From: Methanocorpusculum labreanum Z
GTDB taxonomy: Archaea > Halobacteriota > Methanomicrobia > Methanomicrobiales > Methanocorpusculaceae
Length of the DNA stretch: 64,000 bases
Assembly: GCF_000015765.1 (NCBI RefSeq)
Contig: NC_008942.1
Span: 1,627,921-1,691,920 of the forward strand
Direction: 5' to 3'
In this document: positions 8,648-16,944 of the stretch, in pieces
Numbering within the stretch: the stretch's first letter is position 1
How the letters are laid out: each line of letters begins with the position of its first letter
Program-made: the position numbers and the translations under genes
The notes under the pieces: model-generated
Told to the model about the DNA's origin: nothing
What the model saw: the letters and a program-made list of their open reading frames with translations, nothing else
Databases searched by the model: none

Positions 8648-8910
8648 GTGGGAGTGAACCCGGGACAGAATACCTGCGAAGGATCAAATTCTCCTGCCCG
8701 GTCTGCCTGAACTCGGTTACGGAAAAGGTCTGGGTCGAGGATACACGCGATCTGAAACAGGCGGTTCAGAACTGCCCGGTCTGCGGGTCGCCGACGATGC
8801 GGATCGATTCGCCGGACGATGATATCCAGTTCTTCGCCTATCTGGATATGCGAAGGACGATTCACGAGCGGATGGCTGAGCAGATGGAGGATACGTATGA
8901 CTATCTGTGA
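8644..8910 (+). CDS. Zinc-ribbon protein of virus-like cluster
   Basis: The product is 88 residues starting at GTG 8644, which overlaps the HNH stop (GTGA). Two CPVC knuckles (about residues 20-23 and 48-51) make a zinc ribbon, followed by an acidic helical tail rich in Asp, Arg and Met. It could bind DNA or a protein; no specific family is recognised. Confidence 0.7.
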   Translation: MSGSEPGTEYLRRIKFSCPVCLNSVTEKVWVEDTRDLKQAVQNCPVCGSPTMRIDSPDDDIQFFAYLDMRRTIHERMAEQMEDTYDYL

Positions 8911-9382
8911 TGCTGACGGGATCCGGGAGATTCTGGAGACGGCGTTTCCCTGCCCGGAGGAGGAGTATGCGGATGCGTTTTTCTGCCAGGAGATGACGAA
9001 GGTCCTGGAGGAACTCGCGGGTTTCTATGCGACCCGGTTTTCGGAGACGGTCGAGGAGATCAAAGCAGGCGGTCTCGAGTCTACGGAGTTTGTTCTCCGG
9101 GTGGAGGAGCGGCGGAGTAAGATGGTGAATGTGCCGCTGCTTCGCGAGGAGATGCCGGATCTGTTTGCGGAGCTGGCGTTTGTTTCCGCCGCGAATGCGT
9201 CGAAGCTTCTGTCGAAGAGGTTCATCTATGATGCGACGAAGAAGCTGATCAAGGATCGGATCACGAAGTATGAGGAGGTGAATGTGAAGGAGCTTGAGGC
9301 ACGGCTGCCGGAACCGGAGTATTCGCGGTATGTTTCGGATAAGCTGATCTCGGAGAAGTATGTGATCGAGGTGAAGTCGTGA
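8897..9382 (+). CDS. Hypothetical helical protein of virus-like cluster
   Basis: The product is 161 residues from ATG 8897, overlapping the zinc-ribbon gene by 14 bases. It is rich in Glu and Lys and predicted mostly helical (for example VLEELAGFYATRFSETVEEI). No domain is recognised. The overlap supports co-translation with its neighbours. Confidence 0.65.
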   Translation: MTICDADGIREILETAFPCPEEEYADAFFCQEMTKVLEELAGFYATRFSETVEEIKAGGLESTEFVLRVEERRSKMVNVPLLREEMPDLFAELAFVSAANASKLLSKRFIYDATKKLIKDRITKYEEVNVKELEARLPEPEYSRYVSDKLISEKYVIEVKS

Positions 9383-9413
9383 AGGATACTGCCGACGAGG
9401 GAGGAACGAACCG

Positions 9414-9617
9414 ATGAAGCACTGGTATGATTTTCCCGAACTGCTGGATCGAACGAAGCTGAAGGAACTGGTGGATGCAGGGCTGAGTGTCCGGGAGCTG
9501 TCGATTAGGGCGGGGTGTTCACGGCAGTGCGTGGAGACAGCTTTGAAGCGGCACGGGCTTGCGGCGAAGGGGCAGCGGGGGGTGATGCCGCGGTTTATCA
9601 ATAGGGGAGGGGAGTAG
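9414..9617 (+). CDS. Small helix-turn-helix protein
   Basis: The product is 67 residues. LSVRELSIRAGCSRQCVETA with the following LKRHGL (residues ~24-50) is a sigma/resolvase-like HTH. It is the last gene of the cluster that starts at 7230, 31 nt after the previous stop. T-rich sequence at 9627-9640 follows and may terminate transcription. Confidence 0.65.
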   Translation: MKHWYDFPELLDRTKLKELVDAGLSVRELSIRAGCSRQCVETALKRHGLAAKGQRGVMPRFINRGGE

Positions 9618-9639
9618 AATCCCTATTTTTTCTTTTTTT

Positions 9640-9707
9640 TAGCTGAGCAATCTTTGATTTGCGAGCGAAGCGAAGCGGAGAGCGAACCGCAGGTTTGCGA
9701 GCGTGCT
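9640..9707. repeat. Hairpin-array repeat fragment
   Basis: AGCTGAGCAATC, TTTGATTTGCGAGCG and GAACCGCAGGTTTGCGAG belong to the same family as the arrays at 1540-1770 and 11465-11705 (GAGCAA and TTTGCGAG frames with paired stems). It directly abuts the left end of the GxxExxY element. Confidence 0.55.
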
Positions 9708-9751
9708 TTGGTTTCGTGTAAGGCTGGGTATTGATACATGAGATAAAACCC

Positions 9752-9893
9752 ACCGCGAATCTCCGCGAATCCTCGCGAATCGCATTTTCCTTACGTTCGG
9801 ATGCTCTGCTCCGGCTGATCGCCTGCGCAGGAATCGCACCCTCACTTGAAAAATGCTATCGGAAAAACCCGCGTGCGGGTTTTTCTTTTTGGG
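9752..9893 (+). repeat. Left arm of the GxxExxY element
   Basis: It reads iterons, GCATTTTCCTTACG, GCTCTGCTCCGGCTGATCGC, GCAGGAATCGCACC, AAAAATGCTATCGG and finally the hairpin AAAAACCCGCGTGCGGGTTTTT. The hairpin sits just before the gene's TATA box (9901-9908), so the arm could insulate or terminate transcription from outside. Confidence 0.85.
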
Positions 9894-9932
9894 GTAAATC
9901 ATATATAATTTAGAATGAAGAAAAAAAGGATC

Positions 9933-10370
9933 ATGGATCTTATTGTGGAAAAACCGGAGATTCTCTATCCTGATGAAGTTCACAAAATAATCGGCTGCGC
10001 TATGACCGTCTATAATATTCTGGGACGCGGGTTTCTGGAAGCCGTATATCATGATGCTCTGGAAGTTGAACTGGAATTACAGGGAATTCCCTTTGAACAC
10101 AAGAAACATCTGAATATTTTTTATAAAGGCGTGAAACTGCCGAGTTACTATCAGGCAGATGTGGTCTGTTATGATAAGATCATCCTTGAACTGAAAACTG
10201 AGACAGAGTTGGTTAAAGAGGATGAGGCACAGCTCATCAATTATCTGAAAGCAACCGGAATCAAACTTGGAATTCTCATCAATTTTGGAAAACGGCGAAA
10301 ACTCGAGTGGCAGCGGGTCGTATATTCCGATGAACGATATCTGAATAATGCAAATATTCCAATAGAGTGA
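9933..10370 (+). CDS. GxxExxY protein (PD-(D/E)XK-like)
   Basis: The product is 145 residues. G-F-L-E-A-V-Y (about residues 33-39) is the family signature GxxExxY, after a LYPDEVHKIIGCAMTVYNIL helix. The later segment ADVVCYDKIILELKTE provides the Asp and E-x-K pattern of the PD-(D/E)XK nuclease fold to which the family is assigned. Its function is unknown in all organisms I know of. The TATA box ATATATAA at 9901-9908 places transcription start near 9930, so ATG 9933 is preferred; ATG 9915 would add six residues. Both flanks are arms of the inverted-repeat element. Confidence 0.88.
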   Translation: MDLIVEKPEILYPDEVHKIIGCAMTVYNILGRGFLEAVYHDALEVELELQGIPFEHKKHLNIFYKGVKLPSYYQADVVCYDKIILELKTETELVKEDEAQLINYLKATGIKLGILINFGKRRKLEWQRVVYSDERYLNNANIPIE

Positions 10371-10373
10371 AAG

Positions 10374-10506
10374 AAAAACCCGCACGCGGGTTTTTCCGAT
10401 AGCATTTTTCCAGACGGCGTGCGATTCCTGCGCAGGCGATCAGCCGGAGCAGAGCACGCAGGCGCAAGAAAAATGCGATTCGCGTTAATTCGCGGAGATT
10501 CGCGGT
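10374..10506 (-). repeat. Right arm of the GxxExxY element
   Basis: This is the inverted copy of 9752-9893, starting 4 bases after the gene's stop with the hairpin AAAAACCCGCACGCGGGTTTTT, which may terminate the transcript. It ends with three ATTCGCG iterons at 10478, 10488 and 10498. Confidence 0.85.
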
Positions 10507-10552
10507 TAAATGATATCATGCTTCCGCGTCTTACCATACACGAAATCGAAGT

Positions 10553-10884
10553 AAATTCCAAAAAAATACAGAGAAATCAAGACATTTCCCCCGCGTTATA
10601 TCTTCTTTTACCCCCTATAATCCTATAGCATGTGTGAAACGGCACGTGAATTCCGATCAACGATCTCCTCCAAATAGGACAGAAAAAACCACGTGCGTTT
10701 TGCATGTGTCTAATCGTTGAGAGTCGATGACTCGACTAACCCGGTCGCAGGTTCCATATTTCTTTGGACCCTGCCGGATGGTTTGACGATCATCAGATGC
10801 CTTCGGTGACCTCGACGGGTCGCAAACCTCCGGTTTGCTCCTCGCTTCGACCGCCGTGGGCGGTCTCAGCGGATCACCTCCACC
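10553..10884. repeat. Gene-free region with hairpin array
   Basis: I see no gene here. From 10715 to 10875 there are short palindromes: GAGTCGATGACTC (~10720), GCAAACCTCCGGTTTGC (~10822) and GACCGCCGTGGGCGGTC (~10848). They end with CTCAGCGGA just before the start of the next gene. The region to the left of 10715 is unremarkable AT-rich sequence. Confidence 0.55.
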
Positions 10885-11376
10885 ATGACAGCAGATTTCA
10901 TTCAGACAGCAATCTCGAAGTCCGCAAAGCGGATCTTCACCGCAGAGTTTACGAACGCCGCCGCGTATGATGCGATCGTCGCAGAAATTACCGGCGTGGA
11001 AAATCCCCTCGGCCTTGCCGAAGTCGAACTCGGGAAGGAGATCTACAAGACCTATGTCGGCTACTTCGACCCGAACACCAGCGAAATGAACGGCAAGGTT
11101 CAGGTCACGGCATATACCCGGGCCGAGTATGCCGCGGCAATCACCGCCCTCACCGGCAGTGCGGATCTCAAGACCGCATTCGGGAACGGCGGTACCGCAG
11201 AGACCACCGAGATCGGTACCGAAGCAACGTGGAACGTCCGCATTTCCGCGAAGCTTGGGACCGACACCTTCCAGATCAGCCTGAACCGCGATTCGATGAC
11301 CGTCTCCGGCTATGCCGACGACGCCACCCTTGCAGCAGTTGACGCCTGGGCAGACACCAAGCCGGCCCTGAACTAA
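10885..11376 (+). CDS. Hypothetical protein, possibly of viral origin
   Basis: The product is 163 residues, Ala/Thr-rich, without a signal peptide. It begins MTADFIQTAISKSAKR, and the second half is predicted beta-rich (WNVRISAKLGTDTFQISLNR, then TVSGYADD). I recognise no family. It lies between two hairpin arrays and is followed after 12 nt by a tiny membrane-peptide gene with a strong ribosome site. The isolation and the amino-acid style would fit a virus or plasmid remnant, but this is inference. Confidence 0.6.
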   Translation: MTADFIQTAISKSAKRIFTAEFTNAAAYDAIVAEITGVENPLGLAEVELGKEIYKTYVGYFDPNTSEMNGKVQVTAYTRAEYAAAITALTGSADLKTAFGNGGTAETTEIGTEATWNVRISAKLGTDTFQISLNRDSMTVSGYADDATLAAVDAWADTKPALN

Positions 11377-11388
11377 CGGGAGGCGGAG

Positions 11389-11481
11389 ATGCAGATCTCC
11401 CGCCGGCTCAGGAAGCTGATCCTTGTGTTCCTCGGGTTTCTCATCATGCTTTTTGGGAAGCTTGTAGAAGGGGCGAGGTGA
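11389..11481 (+). CDS. 30-residue single-span membrane peptide
   Basis: ATG 11389 follows a strong ribosome site (GGGAGGCGGAG) and encodes MQISRRLRKL, then a hydrophobic helix ILVFLGFLIMLFGKLV and EGAR. The positively charged N-terminus and single span resemble small phage or stress membrane peptides. The stop falls at the edge of the repeat array at 11465-11705, which supplies the last codons. Confidence 0.5.
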   Translation: MQISRRLRKLILVFLGFLIMLFGKLVEGAR

Positions 11482-11705
11482 GCCGAGAAGCGAGGGTCGT
11501 AGACCCGAGTCGGAGAGCAAACCAAAGGTTTGCGAACAGGCTCGCCCTCAGCGGAGCAAGTTTTCGAAGGAAACTTGCGACTGTGGGTTGGACGCTGAAA
11601 GCGGACGACCTCAACTGAGGCGGGTTGCCCCAAAGGGGCGGCCATAGCTGAGCAAGTTTTCGAAGGAAACTTGCGATCAAATCTCTGATTTGCGAGTTTC
11701 CTCAC
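11465..11705. repeat. Array of short hairpins with varying stems
   Basis: Palindromes include GCAAACCAAAGGTTTGC (~11517), GCAAGTTT/AAACTTGC with a TCGAAGG loop (twice, ~11561 and ~11653), CCCCAAAGGGG (~11628) and CAAATCTCTGATTTG (~11678). Linkers such as CTCAGCGGA, CTCAACTGAGG and GCCGAG recur. It occupies the gap up to the nuclease gene at 11871. Confidence 0.7.
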
Positions 11706-11870
11706 AGGTCAGAGATAATTTCACCTCTGCCTGCGGGGTACTTTTGTGGTGATGGAAGTTAGAGTGAATAAACGCGTTGACACATATTTGTGCATTTTTC
11801 CGCTCCGATATTTAACACCCAGCAAATAAATGCCCCTTCTTTTAAGAACATTTCCATAAATTAAAGATTG

Positions 11871-12434
11871 ATGGGATCTTATATGCTCACTATGGACTTT
11901 CTAGATAAATTACGTGCTACAAAATCTATTTATTTACCATCAGAGGAAGAAAAAAATAAAATGAAAGGAGATATGTTTGAAATATACGTTGAGAGCCTTT
12001 TTGATAAAAGATATTTCGTAACCGAAGAATGGACGTCAGACATCTACAATAAACGCAATGGCTCATATGTTGAGTCAAACAAAAATCCGGATATGGTTAT
12101 CCGATATAATCCAACCGGGGAACGATTTGCCGTGGAATGTAAATATCGGTCCGATTTTACCTATTCTGAAAAGATTGATGATAATTGTGTGAAATGGTCG
12201 TATCCAGAACAAATTTACAGGTATAACGAGTTTCAGCAGATAAGACAGATTCCAGTATTTATTGTCATAGGTATTGGAAATGGAAGTGACATTCGGAAAA
12301 AAGAGATTCCGGAATTCATGTTCTGCATACCATTAAGCAAGGCAAAATATCCTGAGATCTTCCCCTCTGTTTTGCAGCAGTATGAAAGAAATCCTTGCAG
12401 TAACTTTTTCTGGAAATCCGGGATATTGACGTAA
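11871..12434 (+). CDS. PD-(D/E)XK-type nuclease-like protein
   Basis: The product is 187 residues. NPDMVIRYNPTGERFAVECK, with the D of NPD and the E-x-K of ECK, matches the catalytic core of restriction-endonuclease-like folds; a KMKGDMFEIYVESLF helix precedes it, as in Mrr-type domains. The protein is AT-rich in codon use compared with the housekeeping genes to its right. The start could also be ATG 11883. No methyltransferase or partner gene is adjacent; the left end of a gene-less repeat element begins 40 nt after its stop. Confidence 0.7.
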   Translation: MGSYMLTMDFLDKLRATKSIYLPSEEEKNKMKGDMFEIYVESLFDKRYFVTEEWTSDIYNKRNGSYVESNKNPDMVIRYNPTGERFAVECKYRSDFTYSEKIDDNCVKWSYPEQIYRYNEFQQIRQIPVFIVIGIGNGSDIRKKEIPEFMFCIPLSKAKYPEIFPSVLQQYERNPCSNFFWKSGILT

Positions 12435-12473
12435 TACCCCCATATTATAGATATCACATATTTTTCTCCAATT

Positions 12474-13010
12474 GGAGTTGCGCGGTGCTAGCGTCAATCC
12501 AATTCGGGATGGAGGGTGACCGAGTGCGGACACATGAGAAATTCCACCGCGAATAATCGCGAATAAACACGAATCGCATTTTCCTTACGCTGTCTTCTTG
12601 TCCTCGTCGCTTCACTCCTCGGCCGCGTTCCTATGCTCCGCCTTATCGGCTTCGCATGGCCGGAACGCCAGCGTGGAAAGTCCACGAGCTTTAAGCTCGT
12701 GAGACGTCTCAAGAGCCTTTGGCTCTTGGACAAATGCTGGAAAACCCGCGTCGCGGGTTTTCTACCGAGAGAATTGTGATATTTTTGTAATTACGAGGAT
12801 TTGACCCTCTTTAAAGAAAACCCGCGACGCGGGTTTTCCAGCATTTTTCGTTTCGCCGTCCCGGCCACGCGGAGCCGATAAGGCGGAGCGTAGGGACGCG
12901 ACCGAAGGTCAAGAAGGCGAAACAGGAAAAATGCGATTCGCGGAGATTCGCGATTATTCGCGGTGGGATATCTTATAGTTCCAAAGAATCCCTTACACGA
13001 ATTCAACGTA
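12474..13010 (+). mobile_element. Gene-less paired-inverted-repeat element (site 2)
   Basis: The left end GGAGTTGCGCGG (12474) is followed by iterons at 12548, 12558 and 12568 (the last degenerate, CACGAAT). Next come a chain of hairpins (CGTGGAAAGTCCACG, CGAGCTTTAAGCTCG, AAGAGCCTTTGGCTCTT at ~12672-12737), the AAAACCCGCGTCGCGGGTTTT hairpin, a ~53-bp spacer without a gene, and an inverted arm (12817-12962) with iterons at 12936, 12946 and 12956. The right end CCTTACACGAATTC lies at 12991-13004. Confidence 0.7.
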
Positions 13011-13275
13011 CGCTCCCGCACCCGAAAATCCACAACAACACAGATTCACCGAATCAAACCGCACATCCGATAAATCTCTTCGATAACAGGCCCCTTTTCT
13101 CTATCCATCTCTAGTATTTTTCCCATATTTTTCCATATTGAAAATAGGAAACACCACCTATTTCGTCAAAAATATTCCCGGCTGGAAAATGCAAAAAAAA
13201 GATATTCATGTTTCGCAGCAGGCATATCCTCCTGTGCGAAACGACCCAATGACCCTTGGACGTGAACGATTGAAT

Positions 13276-15474
13276 TTACTCGAGGTAATCCTTCGGAGTC
13301 GGGATCTGTTCTTTGAGACCCTTTCTCTTTCTGATACCCATAACGATCTCGGAAAGCATTCCCTGGGGAACAGCGGAGAAACCTGCGAACTCGGTAGACC
13401 ACATAGCGCGGCCTTCGGTTGCTGAACGGATATCGCCCGCGAAACCAAAGAGCTCGGCAACCGGTGCCTCACCGTTAACCACGATCTGGTCACCCTCGGA
13501 CTCGGTCGTGGACAGCTGACCGCGGCGTCCCTGGATCTGGGAAATGGCAGCTCCCATCTGATCCTGCGGAACGGTGATCTGGATCTTCTGCATCGGTTCA
13601 AGCAGCGTGTCGCCGGCCATAAGAAGAGCCGCCTTCATACCGCCGCGAACTGCCGGAATGACCTGTCCCGGACCACGGTGGATAGCATCCTCGTGAAGCT
13701 TCACATCGTGCAGCTTGATCAGAACATTCTGAACCTGCTCGTCAGCGAGCGGTCCGCCGTCGAGTGCCTCGTGAATACCGTCGATGATCAGTTCCATCGT
13801 TTCATTCAGGTACTGAATACCTTTCGTGCAGTCGATGAACATGTTCGAGCCGTAGATATCCTTCACGGACTTGGCTTCATCCTTGTCCATGCCAAGTGCG
13901 ACAAGCGCATCACGGCGGGCAATGTTGTCCATGTTCATGGAGATCTCGTTCGACTGGATCGCATTAAGAATGGCTTCCGGCATCGGCTCGACAGACATAA
14001 AGAATCTGTTGTGTCTGTTTGGAGACTTACCTTCGACAGTACCCTCAAGCGGCTTGGAAACCGTCTCACGGTACACAACGATCGGCGGGGACGTAACGAT
14101 CTCTACACCCTTATCTCTCTTGATACGGCCGGTAACGACCTCAAGGTGGAGTTCGCCCATACCGGCGATAAGGTGCTCGCCCGTCTCTTCATTGATGTTG
14201 ATACGAACGGTCGGATCCTCTTTACCTACCTGGTGAAGAACTTCGATGAGTTTTGGAAGATCCTTCATGTTCTTTGCTTCGACCGCGACGGTCATAACAG
14301 GCTCGGAGTAGTGCTTGAGGGATTCGAACGGCGTCATATCCTTAAGGGACGTAACGGTTGAACCGACGATAGCATCGCTGAGACCAGTGACTGCCGCAAT
14401 GTTTCCGGCAACGATCTTATCTACTTCAACACGGGTCGGACCCATGAAGATACCGACACCCTGAAGTCTGTTCGGCTTACCTGCAGTACCGGAGATAAAG
14501 ACCTCCTGACCGCGGGAAAGGGTTCCCGAGAATAAACGACCGGTTGCGACCTCTCCTGCGTGTTTATCGAAGGAGATATCGGTGATCATCATAGCGACCG
14601 GACCGTTTGAATCGCAGGCGTACATTGCCTTTCCGATCGGTGACTCAACATCGCCGTGCCAGATGATGTGGCATCTCTTACCCTGTGCCTGGAGCGGGTT
14701 CGGGAGGAAGGTTACGACCATATCGAGAAGGACTGCGTGAAGCGGGGATGCCTTTGCAAGGTACTTCGAGTCGCCCTCGTTACACTTGTCGATAACGGTC
14801 TGGAGCGTGACGCCGGACTTCTTCATGTAGGGGATCGAAATTGCCCAGTTGTAAAGAGCGGATCCGAATGCGACGTTTCCTTTCATTGCATCGAGTTTCC
14901 AGCCGCCGTTGGTGTAGAGATCCTCGTTCATGCCTTTGATAAGCTTGTTGACCTTGTCAATAACTTTTCCAAGGCGGATCATCATTTCCTGCGGGTTGAC
15001 CTTCAGTTCGTTGATAAGTCTGTCGACCTTGTTGATGAACAGGACCGGGTGAACACCCTCTTTGAGTGCCTGACGAAGAACGGTCTCCGTCTGGGGCATC
15101 GGACCTTCGACTGCGTCCACAACGACGACTGCGCCGTCGACTGCACGCATTGCACGGGTAACATCTCCGCCGAAGTCGACGTGGCCGGGAGTATCGATCA
15201 TGTTGATAAGATACTCGTGGTCGCCGACTTTGTGGACCATGGATACGTTCGATGCATCAATGGTGATACCGCGTGCCTGCTCTTCCTCATCCGAGTCCAT
15301 CCAGCAGGCTTTACCGGATAGTTCCTCGCTGATCATTCCTGCGCCGGCAAGAAGGTTATCTGAAAGGGTGGTCTTTCCGTGGTCAATGTGCGCTACGATA
15401 CCGATATTACGGATGTGCTCGGGATCATTCATGAGCTCCGTAATTCGTTCTACCATCTTTTTTCCGCGTGACAT
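13276..15474 (-). CDS. fusA: Translation elongation factor aEF-2
   Basis: The product is 732 residues, the usual archaeal length. The GTPase P-loop AHIDHGKTT is at residues 28-36, DTPGHVDF is near 95 and NKVD near 150. The domain IV loop [14 protein letters not shown] (His near residue 599) is the site modified to diphthamide in archaea and eukaryotes. It drives ribosomal translocation. It is the last gene of rpsL-rpsG-fusA, 35 nt after rpsG. Confidence 0.98.
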   Translation of the reverse strand: MSRGKKMVERITELMNDPEHIRNIGIVAHIDHGKTTLSDNLLAGAGMISEELSGKACWMDSDEEEQARGITIDASNVSMVHKVGDHEYLINMIDTPGHVDFGGDVTRAMRAVDGAVVVVDAVEGPMPQTETVLRQALKEGVHPVLFINKVDRLINELKVNPQEMMIRLGKVIDKVNKLIKGMNEDLYTNGGWKLDAMKGNVAFGSALYNWAISIPYMKKSGVTLQTVIDKCNEGDSKYLAKASPLHAVLLDMVVTFLPNPLQAQGKRCHIIWHGDVESPIGKAMYACDSNGPVAMMITDISFDKHAGEVATGRLFSGTLSRGQEVFISGTAGKPNRLQGVGIFMGPTRVEVDKIVAGNIAAVTGLSDAIVGSTVTSLKDMTPFESLKHYSEPVMTVAVEAKNMKDLPKLIEVLHQVGKEDPTVRININEETGEHLIAGMGELHLEVVTGRIKRDKGVEIVTSPPIVVYRETVSKPLEGTVEGKSPNRHNRFFMSVEPMPEAILNAIQSNEISMNMDNIARRDALVALGMDKDEAKSVKDIYGSNMFIDCTKGIQYLNETMELIIDGIHEALDGGPLADEQVQNVLIKLHDVKLHEDAIHRGPGQVIPAVRGGMKAALLMAGDTLLEPMQKIQITVPQDQMGAAISQIQGRRGQLSTTESEGDQIVVNGEAPVAELFGFAGDIRSATEGRAMWSTEFAGFSAVPQGMLSEIVMGIRKRKGLKEQIPTPKDYLE

Positions 15475-15509
15475 AAAACACCTTTTTTAAAAAAGAATAT
15501 ATGGGGGGA

Positions 15510-16094
15510 TCACCGTGCGGATTTTGCAATCCGTTCGACTTCTTCCTTCTTTCCAACAGAGAAGCATTTTGCATCGCCTTTTGCCGCCATGATGAGTTCA
15601 TCGGCGAGCACAAGATATGCCGGCTTCTTTGTTTTGTGCGAACCTTTCCAGGTTGCAAGAGCAATGTATCTGAGAGCCGTGTTGACGCGGCGGATCGGGG
15701 CCGAGTCGACGGACTTTGGAACGTTGATACCGCCGTACTTCAGACGAACGGTCTCTTCGCGGGGTCCTGCATTGGCTACGGCGTCGACAAGGACCTGAAG
15801 CGGGTTCTGCTTGGTCTTCTTGTTGATGACATCGAACGCGTCCATGACCATCTTGGTGCACATCATCTTCTTACCGGTGTTGTACTCCTGCTGCATGAGA
15901 CGGTTGATGAGTCTTTCGACGATCGCCATTTCGCTCTTGGTAAACTGCTGCTGGGTAAGTCTGCCGCAGCTGCTTGGAACTTCGGTTGAGGTGATAGTGA
16001 CGTATCTGACCATGCCGGCGTCTTTGACGACGACTTCGCTCATATCCCACTTGTTAAAGAGAAGGATCTTGCTGGTTGCTGCTTCTTCGGTCAT
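15510..16094 (-). CDS. rpsG: Small ribosomal subunit protein uS7
   Basis: The product is 194 residues, archaeal length with an N-terminal extension. The conserved RLINRLMQQEYNTGKK, NAGPREETVRLKYGGI and C-terminal SAPIRRVNTALRYIA motifs identify S7, which binds the 16S 3' domain and nucleates head assembly. The gap to rpsL is 5 nt, so they are co-transcribed. Confidence 0.97.
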   Translation of the reverse strand: MTEEAATSKILLFNKWDMSEVVVKDAGMVRYVTITSTEVPSSCGRLTQQQFTKSEMAIVERLINRLMQQEYNTGKKMMCTKMVMDAFDVINKKTKQNPLQVLVDAVANAGPREETVRLKYGGINVPKSVDSAPIRRVNTALRYIALATWKGSHKTKKPAYLVLADELIMAAKGDAKCFSVGKKEEVERIAKSAR

Positions 16095-16099
16095 ACTAT

Positions 16100-16528
16100 T
16101 TACCTTCTTGCTTTCTCGGCACGTCCGATAACAAGTTCGTTAAGTGAGACGCCGTTGACGCCGCTTACAACGAAACGGACACCGGGGATATCACCCATTG
16201 AACGGCCTGCACGACCACCGATACCACAAATGGTAACTTCGTCGTGTTCATCAATGAAGTTGATGGCACCGTCGCCGACCGCGAAGGCGGTGACCTGGCG
16301 GCCGTTTTTGATCAGCTGAACACGGACACATTTTCTGATTGCCGAGTTCGGCTGTTTTGCTTCCACACCGACCTTTTCAAGAACGATTGCGCGTCCGATT
16401 GGTGCTCCCTCGAGGGGATCTGCTTTCAGTTTCAGTTTAAGTGCTCTGCGCGAGTAAACTGAGTCGCTCCACCGGAATTTCTTTGCGGTGCGAACGAGAT
16501 TTCTAGCTGCGAATTTTCCCTGTCCCAT
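16100..16528 (-). CDS. rpsL: Small ribosomal subunit protein uS12
   Basis: The product is 142 residues. [15 protein letters not shown], followed by [10 protein letters not shown] and NGVSLNELV, are the conserved decoding-centre segments of S12. It is the first gene of the operon with rpsG and fusA. The upstream 16529-16700 leader has possible TATA elements (ATATAATCC, ~16548; AAGTATAGG, ~16670, minus strand). Confidence 0.97.
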   Translation of the reverse strand: MGQGKFAARNLVRTAKKFRWSDSVYSRRALKLKLKADPLEGAPIGRAIVLEKVGVEAKQPNSAIRKCVRVQLIKNGRQVTAFAVGDGAINFIDEHDEVTICGIGGRAGRSMGDIPGVRFVVSGVNGVSLNELVIGRAEKARR

Positions 16529-16780
16529 GAAGTTTCCTCATTGGTTTGGATTATATTGTGAATGGACCCGCCCGAATAACGGGAGGGATGGTTCGGGATC
16601 CTGCATAGAAGAACCCAAACACCTGCTGACAGACCATGCCAAACATGGATACGGTCTTCTCAGCGTGTTCCTATACTTATGAGCGGGGAGTGATAATAAT
16701 ACTAATGGGCACTCTCAGAGAGAGCAAAAAACAGCAGTTTTGTCGATAAATTTTGGAAAGGCCAACTTTCAATCAGCACA
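16529..16780 (-). promoter_or_regulatory. Leader/promoter region of the rpsL operon
   Basis: The gap between the divergent rpsL and que operons contains no open gene. A small stem (CCATGCCAAACATGG, ~16637) lies in a possible ~140-nt leader if the TATA-like element near 16670 is used; a second TATA-like element near 16548 would give a very short leader. I cannot decide between them. Confidence 0.35.
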
Positions 16781-16790
16781 TTTATATATT
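16781..16790 (+). promoter_or_regulatory. TATA box of the que operon
   Basis: TTTATATATT is a near-ideal archaeal TATA box. It predicts transcription start near 16812 and an unusually long leader of ~130 nt before queD. Confidence 0.6.
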
Positions 16791-16887
16791 ACATTTCAGG
16801 AATCGGTTTCGCGGGTGAAGACAGCAGGCACCCCCACATCACCGCAGACTGCGGGCGAGCAACGGGAAAAATGCGTGCCCTCGCGGA

Positions 16888-16944
16888 ATGCCGATGAGCC
16901 TCGAGGAAGAGTATTATGGTCTTCAAGGCAAAACAGTACACTAA
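16888..16944 (+). CDS. Possible leader peptide overlapping the queD start
   Basis: ATG 16888 opens 18 codons (MPMSLEEEYYGLQGKTVH) whose TAA overlaps the queD ATG as TAATG, an arrangement suited to translational coupling. A preceding start at 16871 gives only MRALAECR. It could be a regulatory leader peptide or chance. Confidence 0.3.
   Translation: MPMSLEEEYYGLQGKTVH

Larger units (their letters stand above)
9708..10552 (+). mobile_element. GxxExxY element bounded by long inverted repeats (site 1)
   Basis: A ~140-bp arm at 9752-9893 is repeated inverted at 10374-10506, flanking one gene. Each arm carries three CGCGAAT iterons spaced exactly 10 bp (9754, 9764, 9774; inverted at 10478, 10488, 10498), then CGCATTTTTC-like sequence, a GCTCCGGCTGATCGCCTG block, and an innermost AAAAACCCGCG hairpin. 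Outside the iterons both ends carry TTTCGTGTAAGG-like blocks (9711-9723, and inverted at 10530-10550). Gene-less relatives lie at 12474-13010, 18683-18963 and 40201-40634. Mobility is inferred from dispersion; no target duplication is demonstrated. Confidence 0.7.
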
